The notes below the pieces were generated by a model. It saw nothing but the letters and a program-made list of their open reading frames with translations. It made no database searches and had not been told where the DNA came from. This document shows positions 8,220 to 15,349 of a stretch of 56,674 bases of DNA, piece after piece (the stretch's first letter is position 1; the number at the start of each line of letters is the position of its first letter). The stretch spans positions 1 through 56,674 of the forward strand of contig CAKRJT010000018.1 of NCBI GenBank assembly GCA_934351925.1, written 5' to 3'. A program made the translations under genes and the position numbers. The DNA is from an uncultured Lachnospiraceae bacterium (lineage in GTDB: Bacteria; Bacillota; Clostridia; Lachnospirales; Lachnospiraceae).

Positions 8220-8954
8220 CTAATCTATAAGCAGCGCCGCATCCTCCTTAACCTCATCCGGGTTAACGAGCATGTCGCGGTACGGACTGTCAAGCTGCGC
8301 TATGCCCGCTGCGATGAGCTCCGCGAAGGTCACGGCTCCCGCATACTGCAGATGCGTGTTATCGGTCTTTCCCTCCGGATAGTTAGGAAACTCTCCAGGT
8401 GCGAGATGCATGAACCATCTGCGGCTGTCCATATCTCCTGTCTTTTCAATCTTCCTGCGGCTCATAGTGCACAGGTCTATGACAGGGACATTGCACTCCT
8501 TCCCAACCTCAAGCATCGCCTGCGGATAGGTAAGATGCGTGTTGTCGACCAGCTTTCCCTCCGACTCGAACAATCTCCTGTACAGCGGCGTTATTAGAAG
8601 CGGGTACGCTCCCACATCATGCGCCACCTTGATGAAGGTGCGGAGGTTATCCTTAAATGAGCCCTGCGGGTCGGTGTATCTTAACGGGTCGTTCTTCTCG
8701 TCATTATGTCCGAACTGTACGAATAGGAAATCACCCTTGCGTATGTTCTCCTTTATAAATTCCAGTCTGCCCTCATCGATAAAGCTCTTCGTGCTTCTCC
8801 CGTTCTCGGCGCGGTTGACAATAAGTATCTCCTTCTTAACGAACAACGAAAAGCCCTGTCCGATACCGCACTGCGGGTAGCTTGTAAAATCATTCTGCTT
8901 CACCGTGGAGTCTCCCGCCCAGAAAATTCTCGGTGTCTCTGATAGCAATGCCAT
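8220..8954 (-). CDS. Rhamnogalacturonan acetylesterase (CE12-type SGNH hydrolase)
   Basis: Removes acetyl groups from galacturonate residues of rhamnogalacturonan fragments. SGNH-fold blocks are all visible in the 244-aa protein: AGDSTVK with the nucleophilic Ser near the N-terminus (block I), NRAENGRSTKSF (block II Gly), FVQFGHNDEK (block III Asn) and TDNTHLQYAG (block V Asp and His). The ATG encoding MALLSETPR follows GAGG; upstream in-frame codons look non-family. No signal peptide, so it should act in the cytoplasm on imported oligosaccharides. It sits between the importer genes and the GH105-like/GH28 genes and is preceded by a terminator, so it may start a second transcript. Confidence 0.92.
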   Translation of the reverse strand: MALLSETPRIFWAGDSTVKQNDFTSYPQCGIGQGFSLFVKKEILIVNRAENGRSTKSFIDEGRLEFIKENIRKGDFLFVQFGHNDEKNDPLRYTDPQGSFKDNLRTFIKVAHDVGAYPLLITPLYRRLFESEGKLVDNTHLTYPQAMLEVGKECNVPVIDLCTMSRRKIEKTGDMDSRRWFMHLAPGEFPNYPEGKTDNTHLQYAGAVTFAELIAAGIAQLDSPYRDMLVNPDEVKEDAALLID

Positions 8955-9107
8955 ATATTTTTCCTCTTTCCAATCAAAAAATATGTTATTCCTTTTAAAT
9001 AGCAATTTATCTGTATTATCATTCAACTAACACCTTGTATTTTACTACACTTACATATATTTTTCAATCCATTGTTTCATTGTCTCACTTCCAAGGTTAC
9101 GCAAAAA

Positions 9108-9131
9108 GAGCCCCGGAAATCTCCGGAGCTC
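9108..9131 (-). terminator. Intrinsic terminator after the importer operon
   Basis: On the minus strand GAGCTCCGG pairs with CCGGGGCTC (one G-U) over a 6-nt loop and is followed by TTTTTGCG. It ends the solute-binding protein/permease transcript upstream of the esterase gene. Confidence 0.9.
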
Positions 9132-9145
9132 CTGCAAAAGCAAAA

Positions 9146-10015
9146 TCACTCTTTAACCGCACCTACATTAACACCGTGTACGAAATAATCCTGGCAGAAA
9201 GGATAGATAATCATGAAAGGAATAATCGCAACGATAATAGCCGCATTCTGTACAGTGTTCATTGAAACGACACCGACCTCAACAGGAGTATCGCTGTCCA
9301 TAACCATGTTACGAAGCTTCATCTGGAAGTTGAATAACTCTGTCTTAACAATGTAAATCTTGAAATTGGTATAATCATTCCAGAATGTAACCGCATACAT
9401 AAGACCGATTGAAGCCAACGCAGCCTTAGAGAGAGGAAGCACAATCCTGAAGAATGTTCCGATAGGAGAACATCCGTCAATGGAGGCAGCCTCAAACAGT
9501 GAGCCAGGTATACCTTCAAAGAAATTACGCATCAGTACAAGGTTATATACATTGATAGCAAGCGGTAAGATAACTGACCATAATGTGTTAGTAAGATGTA
9601 ATACATTAGCCATTACCAAGTATGTAGGTATCATACCACCGTTGAAGAGCATTGTGAACAGAAGCATATATGAGAATAAGTTTCTGCCCGGCATCTCCCA
9701 CTGGATAAGCACATAAGCACCGAGTGTTGATAATAACAAACCAAAGAATGTACCTGCAACTGTTACGATAACAGATATAAAGAATGGTCTGTAAAGGTCT
9801 GATCTTGTAACAATCATTCTGTAGCCATCGATTGTGAACTGCTTCGGCCAGAAGTTCATACCATAACCGGTAGTCGCATCAAAAGAGTCAACCAATACCT
9901 TCCAAATAGGTATAAGAATGATGATTGAAATTAATATAAAAAGCACAGTGTTGAAAACACCAAATGGAGTAATTTTCTTCTTAGGCTTCTTGTATACATA
10001 TTTGTTCTCTTCCAT
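9146..10015 (-). CDS. ABC transporter permease (YtcP/LplC type)
   Basis: Inner-membrane subunit of a carbohydrate ABC importer, 289 aa with about six membrane segments. The family EAA loop is seen as LFEAASIDGCSPIGTFFRIV about two thirds along, and the N-terminus has the usual short cytoplasmic tail (ENKYVYKKPKKKITPFG) before the first helix. The ATG is preceded by AAGGAGG at 9 nt; a TTG lies three codons earlier but is too close to that site. It follows the larger permease gene by 14 bp. In B. subtilis the YtcQ-YteP-YtcP importer takes up rhamnogalacturonan oligosaccharides using a shared ATPase (MsmX); the arrangement and neighbours fit that role here. Confidence 0.93.
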   Translation of the reverse strand: MEENKYVYKKPKKKITPFGVFNTVLFILISIIILIPIWKVLVDSFDATTGYGMNFWPKQFTIDGYRMIVTRSDLYRPFFISVIVTVAGTFFGLLLSTLGAYVLIQWEMPGRNLFSYMLLFTMLFNGGMIPTYLVMANVLHLTNTLWSVILPLAINVYNLVLMRNFFEGIPGSLFEAASIDGCSPIGTFFRIVLPLSKAALASIGLMYAVTFWNDYTNFKIYIVKTELFNFQMKLRNMVMDSDTPVEVGVVSMNTVQNAAIIVAIIPFMIIYPFCQDYFVHGVNVGAVKE

Positions 10016-10029
10016 TTGTCCCAACCTCC

Positions 10030-11427
10030 TTATACAATTCCACGGCCACGGACTTTTTTGCTGGCATAATTACACAGCAATACAAGTACACAGCTTATGA
10101 TTGATCTGAACAAACCAACTGCTGTAGTATATCCGTAATCCGGAATACCACCGCCGAAACTCTGTCTGTAAACATATGTCTGAATAACGTCTGATACCTC
10201 GATTACCGCATCGTTCTGTAATACGAATACGGACTCGAAGAGGTTCATAACCTTAGCAAGGTTAAGAATGAATACAGTGATAATTGTATTAGCAAGTGCC
10301 GGTAATGTGATATATTTCATTCTGTTGAAACGGTTAGCACCATCAATCTGTGCAGCCTCGTATAACTCAGGGCTGATACCGGATAAGGTTGCGAGGAAGA
10401 GAATTGTTCCCCAGCCTGTATCCTTCCAGATATTGATCAGGTAGTACACGCCTCTCCAACGCTTGCTGTTATCGAGGAAGCTTAACGGTGTATCAGTAAG
10501 ACCAATCTTCATTAAAAGCTGGTTGATGAAACCTGACTCTGATCTTGAGAGCATCATCGTGAAGATGGAGGCAACTACTACCCATGACATGAAGTGAGGG
10601 AGGTAGATGATTGTCTGTACCGACTTCTTAAATACAATATTCGTCATCTCGTTGAGCAGGATGGAGATGATAACAGCCATAAAGGTGTTAAGTATCAACT
10701 TAACAATACTGATAACGAGTGTGTTCGTGAATGCCTGCCAGAAAAGCTTCTTGCTGAACATTACAAGGAACTGGCTGATACCTACATAAGAAGGATCCGC
10801 ACCGAGCTTATAGCTCATGAATGCGTATCTTAAACCTGCCATAGGCAGATAGTTAAACAGTATTACGAAAATAATTACAGGTAATGCCATCACATAGAAC
10901 CATCTGTGTATGTACATCTTCTGCCAAACCGTTCTCGAATTACCCATATATTTCTGGTCAACCTCAGGCTTTTTCTTGAGCTTTAACACATCCAAAAAGC
11001 AGCCTGCGACTCCGAGCACGGTTCCGACAATGATAACAGGCATCGCAAGACCTACCATCATATCAGGGGCTCCGTACTGACCACAAATATTATTATATGT
11101 TATACCAAAAATCACCGCTGAAAGCACAGTAGTAATAATTGAGATTTTTTCATATTTAACTGCACACAAAATCATCGATGCCACTAAAAGCAGCATGAAT
11201 ATATACCACATAGCCTTATTGTCATAATTCATAAAGCTGTATGCTACCTTATAATTTCTGGATGTTGAATCTTGAATAAATGGTAACAATCCACCGATAA
11301 AAGAAATAACTGCTCCTGCAATGGCAATAGGCTTGATATTCTTAGGATCTTTTCTTACTGTCCAACCACACTTTGGGCATTTCTTTGCTTTTTTCGGTAT
11401 ATCCGTGTTACATGCTTTACATAACAT
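10030..11427 (-). CDS. ABC permease (YteP/LplB type) with extra zinc-ribbon membrane module
   Basis: Partner permease of the importer, but 465 aa instead of the usual 290-320. The C-terminal part (about residue 170 onward; HRWFYVMALPVIIFVILFNY) is a standard permease with an EAA loop, YEAAQIDGANRFNRMKY, near residue 356. The first 165 residues are additional: a zinc ribbon with C3-x2-C6 and C17-x2-C20 (CKAC, CPKC), then about four hydrophobic helices (roughly 32-51, 72-93, 95-112 and 125-148) ending in a Lys-rich linker. No frameshift or stop separates the parts and the ribosome binding site precedes the zinc ribbon. The added module could sense, scaffold or recruit the shared ATPase; none of this is shown. 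Confidence 0.9.
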   Translation of the reverse strand: MLCKACNTDIPKKAKKCPKCGWTVRKDPKNIKPIAIAGAVISFIGGLLPFIQDSTSRNYKVAYSFMNYDNKAMWYIFMLLLVASMILCAVKYEKISIITTVLSAVIFGITYNNICGQYGAPDMMVGLAMPVIIVGTVLGVAGCFLDVLKLKKKPEVDQKYMGNSRTVWQKMYIHRWFYVMALPVIIFVILFNYLPMAGLRYAFMSYKLGADPSYVGISQFLVMFSKKLFWQAFTNTLVISIVKLILNTFMAVIISILLNEMTNIVFKKSVQTIIYLPHFMSWVVVASIFTMMLSRSESGFINQLLMKIGLTDTPLSFLDNSKRWRGVYYLINIWKDTGWGTILFLATLSGISPELYEAAQIDGANRFNRMKYITLPALANTIITVFILNLAKVMNLFESVFVLQNDAVIEVSDVIQTYVYRQSFGGGIPDYGYTTAVGLFRSIISCVLVLLCNYASKKVRGRGIV

Positions 11428-11473
11428 TGTCATACCCTCTTTTCAAATAAATAATCTGCTTGTTTCGAAAAAC

Positions 11474-11502
11474 TGTCGGGAGGGAAAAGACACCTCCCGA
11501 CA
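11474..11502 (-). terminator. Hairpin between solute-binding protein and permease genes
   Basis: Perfect 10-bp stem TGTCGGGAGG/CCTCCCGACA with a 9-nt loop followed by GTTTTTCG on the minus strand. Placed inside the importer operon it would act as a partial terminator or 3-prime stabiliser, giving more binding protein than permease. Confidence 0.85.
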
Positions 11503-11539
11503 ATAATCCAGTCTCATTATTTTTATCAGCGAATTCTAA

Positions 11540-13153
11540 TTACTTGTTATTGAAAGAATCAAGAACTTCCTGTACGATATCGCCAACATTCTCCTCATAG
11601 TAATCCATAGCCTCTTCAACTGTCATCTCGCCAAGTGTAACCTTAGCAACAACATCCTTTCTGTATGTCCAGATCTCGGAGCTGTTGTCGTTGTATACAT
11701 CTGACATATTAACCTCAGGTGCTATAACTGCTGTTGAATCGAATAACTCGAAAGACTCCTCGATAACAGGATCAGCAGATACATATGGGTCAACATCCTT
11801 GAAGTTAGCAAGCTTTAAGTTAGCCTCGAAGAGGTTCTTTGTTGTCTTTGTGATCTTGTCTGTTCCGGCTGTGTTCTGTGTAGCAAGACCTGTGATAGTC
11901 TTACCATCCTCGTTCCACTCATAGTGAACGCCCTCTACGCCGTACATCCAGAGCATCTGTACATCGCCGCCATCAAGCATCGTGTCGATGAAGTACTTGA
12001 ATACGCCCTCAGGATTCTTGCAGGCAGATGTGATACAGATCATAGGTGAAAGTCTCTCATAGTAACCGCCAACCTCGTCGATTGCAGGTAAAGCCCAAAG
12101 CTCGTCATCAAGACCGTTCTTGCCAAGGTTGTTCTTGAGGTTGTATGCCCAAGTACCAGCCCAGTAGTTGAAGATACCGAAGTCGTCAGCATAGAACATG
12201 TTACGGATATCGGATGTCTTTGTCTTTGTGATGATATCTGCATTGAGAACGCCCTCTTTGTAACCCCAAGCGAGTCTTTCAAGAGCAGCCTTCATAGCGT
12301 CTGTTGTGAAGCCATCAATCCACTGGCCATTCGCATCCTTGATGAAATCAGGGTAAGCGTCCTGATAGAACTCCGGAAGGTAGTTAATATATGGAGCCTC
12401 GCTTGAAATAGCACCAGGTGCCATTACAGGAGCCTTTCCGCCGTTAGCTTCCTTGAGAGCTGTGAGGAATGTCTGGTAATCAGCCCAGTTAGTAGGAAGA
12501 TCTTCCTTCGTCTCATAGCCTGCAGCCTTAGCCCATGAAGCCTTAACATAAGTAACTGTTCCGTTACCACGGGCAGGATACATACCGTACATATGCTTCT
12601 CGCCGTCCGGTCCTGTTACATACCAGCTATCGATAATCTTATCTGCGATGCTTACAAGTCTTCCTGAGTTGTATGTATCGGAATTCTTCCAGGCATCTGT
12701 CATATCCCATAATGCACCGTTAGCTGAAAGTGATGCATAGTAGCTTGCAGGAAGGATGATAACATCAGGAATGTTGTTCTTATCTGCAAATGCAAGCATA
12801 ATCTGATCTGAATAACCGGAATGGTCAGGACGTGTGAACTCTACATTGATACCAAGCTTATCTGATAAAGCCTTGTAGAAATCCTCAGCGTAGTTCTCAC
12901 CCTCCTTGAAGATTGTTCCGTCCCACATTACTGTAATCTTCTCAGGCTTAACTATCTCAGCAGCCTCTGTTGTAGTCTCTGCTGCAGATGAAGTCTCTGT
13001 TGTAGATGTTGATGTAGTCTCTGTTGTAGATGTTGTCTCCGGTGCAGATGTTGTAGTGTTATTGTTGCCCTGTGCACTGTTACATGCTGTCATAGAGAGC
13101 GCCATAGTAGCTACAAGTCCAAGAGAGACAGCTTTCTTTGTCATCTTTCTCAT
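11540..13153 (-). CDS. Extracellular solute-binding lipoprotein (YtcQ/LplA type)
   Basis: Captures the oligosaccharide for the importer at the outer face of the membrane. The 537-aa protein starts with a lipoprotein signal peptide (basic MRKMTKK, hydrophobic core, lipobox MTAC with Cys near residue 23), then a Thr/Ser/Glu-rich linker of about 40 residues, then the binding domain (KITVMWDGTIFKEGENY onward). AAAGGAGG precedes the ATG. It is first in the operon and is followed by a strong hairpin, as usual when the binding protein must exceed the permeases. Ligand assignment to rhamnogalacturonan oligosaccharides is from context. Confidence 0.93.
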   Translation of the reverse strand: MRKMTKKAVSLGLVATMALSMTACNSAQGNNNTTTSAPETTSTTETTSTSTTETSSAAETTTEAAEIVKPEKITVMWDGTIFKEGENYAEDFYKALSDKLGINVEFTRPDHSGYSDQIMLAFADKNNIPDVIILPASYYASLSANGALWDMTDAWKNSDTYNSGRLVSIADKIIDSWYVTGPDGEKHMYGMYPARGNGTVTYVKASWAKAAGYETKEDLPTNWADYQTFLTALKEANGGKAPVMAPGAISSEAPYINYLPEFYQDAYPDFIKDANGQWIDGFTTDAMKAALERLAWGYKEGVLNADIITKTKTSDIRNMFYADDFGIFNYWAGTWAYNLKNNLGKNGLDDELWALPAIDEVGGYYERLSPMICITSACKNPEGVFKYFIDTMLDGGDVQMLWMYGVEGVHYEWNEDGKTITGLATQNTAGTDKITKTTKNLFEANLKLANFKDVDPYVSADPVIEESFELFDSTAVIAPEVNMSDVYNDNSSEIWTYRKDVVAKVTLGEMTVEEAMDYYEENVGDIVQEVLDSFNNK

Positions 13154-13601
13154 TGTAAGAATGACCTCCTTTAAAAATATAAAGATAAATGATTAATTAC
13201 AGGTATAACCCTGCCCCTCAATTAGCATTAGTAATAATTCTAATTTCGGCATACTTATACTACCACAATTTATACAAAATATACAAGTACTATTTTTATT
13301 ATTTTTAAACTTTTTTCACAGTTTCTTTAACAATATGTTGTATCTGTTGTCTTTATGTTGTTTTATCCATGCTTTATGTCTGTTTTTCTTTGAAAACAGT
13401 TGTATGATTTTACATTGTGTATGTAAGCGTTTCCACATTTTCTGTCAGTTTTGCATAATTTTCACCAAAAACAGTAAATATAGCTATCAAAACAGTAAAA
13501 TCCTCATGAAAAAAAATGCTGTTACTTTCAGTTCGGCCGTGATACAATAAAAACAGTACGTTAATTAAAAATAGTTAAGAAGAAATGGAAATGGGGTTTA
13601 T
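13154..13601. other. Divergent regulatory region between importer operon and PAP2 gene
   Basis: No gene is seen. The AT-rich 448-bp stretch must hold the promoter of the importer operon (minus) and that of the PAP2 gene (plus). Minus-strand TTGTAT-N18-TAGTAT around 13250-13290 is a weak promoter candidate for the former; plus-strand TGTTAC-N17-TACAAT at about 13520-13548 is one for the latter. A catabolite-control-like palindrome lies between them. Confidence 0.5.
13422..13435. promoter_or_regulatory. cre-like operator (CcpA/LacI-type site)
   Basis: TGTAAGCGTTTCCA fits the catabolite-responsive element pattern TGNAANCGNWNNCA at every fixed position; the complement TGGAAACGCTTACA is one base from the well known TGGAAACGCTTTCA. 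It lies about 270 bp upstream of the binding-protein start, plausible for CcpA or a LacI-type regulator acting on the rhamnogalacturonan importer. Confidence 0.65.
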
Positions 13602-14492
13602 ATGGAATTTTTATATTTTCTTGAAAGTATCCGGAACGGATTTCTGAATATGTTCTTTATTATATGTACTTCCTTCGGTGAGGAACTGGTGCTTATCAGC
13701 CTGTTCGCAGTCATATACTGGTGTATCAATAAGAAGCTGGCATACAGGATTGCATTTTCCTATTTCCTGTCAGGTGCAGCGGTGCAGGGGCTTAAGATAC
13801 ATTTCCGAATTGAGAGGCCGTGGGTTCTCGACCCTAAGTTCAAGCCCGTGGAACAGGTCATGGACACCGCTACGGGATACTCGTTCCCAAGCGGCCACAC
13901 GCAGAGCTCAACGAGCCTCTACAGCTCCATCGCTTTCCACTTCAGGAAACGTGCAGTCTGCATCGGCGCTTTCATTCTCATAGCGGCAGTCATGCTCTCG
14001 AGAATGTATCTGGGCTGCCATACGCCTAAGGATGTGCTCGTCAGCTTCGCCGTGACCATCGTCATAAGTGGCGCAGTCAGCTTCGTATTTGATAATTTCA
14101 ACTCGACTCTTCTGACGGACATACTTGTATCGGTACTGGTATTCACTCTGTCCGCAGCGCTGTTTGGCTATTCCTATTACCTCGTGGGCACGGGCGCCAC
14201 AACTGACGTACTCGCAATGGACTGCTTCAAGGCTGCCGGCGCCGGTGCCGGATTCGCAGTCGGCTGGTTCATCGAGAAACATTATATCAGGTTCAACCCT
14301 AAGAACAGCCACCTGTGGCTTCAGATTCTAAAGGTGGTAATCGGGCTTGCCGGAGCGCTCATCATCAAGAGCGGTCTCAAGCTTATTCTCGGAAACACGA
14401 TGCTATCGAACACGGTGCGGTATTTCTTCGTCATACTGTGGATTGCCGTTGGGTTCCCTCTTATAATTAAGAAGCTTTTCAGAGAAAGATAA
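13602..14492 (+). CDS. PAP2-family membrane phosphatase
   Basis: A 296-aa polytopic membrane phosphatase of the lipid phosphate type. The three active-site blocks are present: KIHFRIERPW (KX6RP), YSFPSGHTQSS (PSGH) and SRMYLGCHTPKDV (SRX5HX3D), at about residues 66-75, 93-103 and 129-141. The C-terminal half adds further membrane helices and ends with a basic KKLFRER. Likely substrates are undecaprenyl pyrophosphate or other prenyl or lipid phosphates; the family does not fix this. It is one of few plus-strand genes here and stands alone, ending at a bidirectional hairpin shared with the next, convergent gene. Confidence 0.93.
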   Translation: MEFLYFLESIRNGFLNMFFIICTSFGEELVLISLFAVIYWCINKKLAYRIAFSYFLSGAAVQGLKIHFRIERPWVLDPKFKPVEQVMDTATGYSFPSGHTQSSTSLYSSIAFHFRKRAVCIGAFILIAAVMLSRMYLGCHTPKDVLVSFAVTIVISGAVSFVFDNFNSTLLTDILVSVLVFTLSAALFGYSYYLVGTGATTDVLAMDCFKAAGAGAGFAVGWFIEKHYIRFNPKNSHLWLQILKVVIGLAGALIIKSGLKLILGNTMLSNTVRYFFVILWIAVGFPLIIKKLFRER

Positions 14493-14531
14493 ACAGTTTT
14501 TCCAATCTCTAAGCTCACTATCCTAATAAGT

Positions 14532-14567
14532 AAGAAACCGTGCACTATACCTCCTGCACGGTTTCTT
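14532..14567. terminator. Bidirectional terminator between PAP2 and yigZ-type genes
   Basis: Perfect 13-bp inverted repeat AAGAAACCGTGCA/TGCACGGTTTCTT with a 10-nt loop. The right arm lies within the last codons of the minus-strand gene (encoding EETVQEV), so coding and terminator functions overlap. T-rich sequence follows on the minus strand. Confidence 0.8.
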
Positions 14568-15186
14568 CTATTTCTATGTCCTTTTCCTCTGTTATATCGG
14601 CTTTTCCCGAGGTTATCTCGGTCGCCTCCTTGATAACGCTCTCACACAGCTGTGTCGGAGCCGCTATTATCAGGCTGACATCGGCGGCATACACTATGTC
14701 CTCGAGCAGCCAGCCGTTCTTCTGTGCGGCATATTGCAGCTTTCCGGCGCTGTTGTAATCGGTACGCACCGTTATCCTGCTGCCCTTCGTCCGCCTCGCG
14801 AGCGTGCTGTTGTCCACCGCATCGATTGATGCCTTCTGATACGCCCTGACAAGCCCTCCCGTTCCGAGGAGCGTTCCGCCAAAATACCTTGTCACCACTA
14901 TAAGGCAGTTGTGTATCCCCCGACCCGTCAGCACCTCGAGTATCGGCTTTCCCGCCGTACCGGAGGGCTCACCGTCGTCTGAAAATCTCATAAGCTCATT
15001 GTTCGCGCCGATAACATACGCATAGCAGTTATGCCTTGCGTCCCAGTATTTCTTCCTCGCCGCCTCTATGTGCGCGAGTGCCTCCTCCTCACTTTCTATG
15101 CTGTACGCTGCAGCGAGAAAACGCGACTTTTTTTCCTCGTAACAGCCTTCCCCGCCGTCCTTTAAAAAGATAATGCTGTCTGCCAT
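14545..15186 (-). CDS. YigZ/IMPACT-family protein
   Basis: A 213-aa protein of the UPF0029/IMPACT family, named for the E. coli protein YigZ and eukaryotic IMPACT; the biochemical role in bacteria is not settled. Family blocks: KKSRFLAAAYSIESEEEALA near the N-terminus, DARHNCYAYVIG, RFSDDGEPSGTAGKPILEVL and VVTRYFGGTLLGTGGLVRAY, followed by the smaller DUF1949-like C-terminal domain. The start is the ATG behind GGGAGAAGAGG; in-frame codons further upstream encode unrelated hydrophobic sequence. The C-terminus is acidic and overlaps a terminator hairpin. The promoter region is shared with the divergent penicillin-binding protein gene. Confidence 0.93.
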   Translation of the reverse strand: MADSIIFLKDGGEGCYEEKKSRFLAAAYSIESEEEALAHIEAARKKYWDARHNCYAYVIGANNELMRFSDDGEPSGTAGKPILEVLTGRGIHNCLIVVTRYFGGTLLGTGGLVRAYQKASIDAVDNSTLARRTKGSRITVRTDYNSAGKLQYAAQKNGWLLEDIVYAADVSLIIAAPTQLCESVIKEATEITSGKADITEEKDIEIEETVQEV

Positions 15187-15317
15187 AGCCTCTTCTCTCC
15201 CATCGTGGAACCGTGCTCCACACCTTTTTATTATCATCTGCAAGCTGTTTAAAATAAGGATAATATGTAAAAAATCAAATGTAAAGCAATAATTTTCTTT
15301 ATTTGGAGAATGTTTTT

Positions 15318-15326
15318 TGATATAAT
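15318..15326 (+). promoter_or_regulatory. Extended -10 promoter for the penicillin-binding protein gene
   Basis: TGATATAAT is a perfect extended -10 located 24 bp before the start codon. The -35 region at 17 bp (TTTATT) is poor, as is common with extended -10 promoters. Confidence 0.6.
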
Positions 15327-15349
15327 ATGTAAATCGGAGGTTATACACT

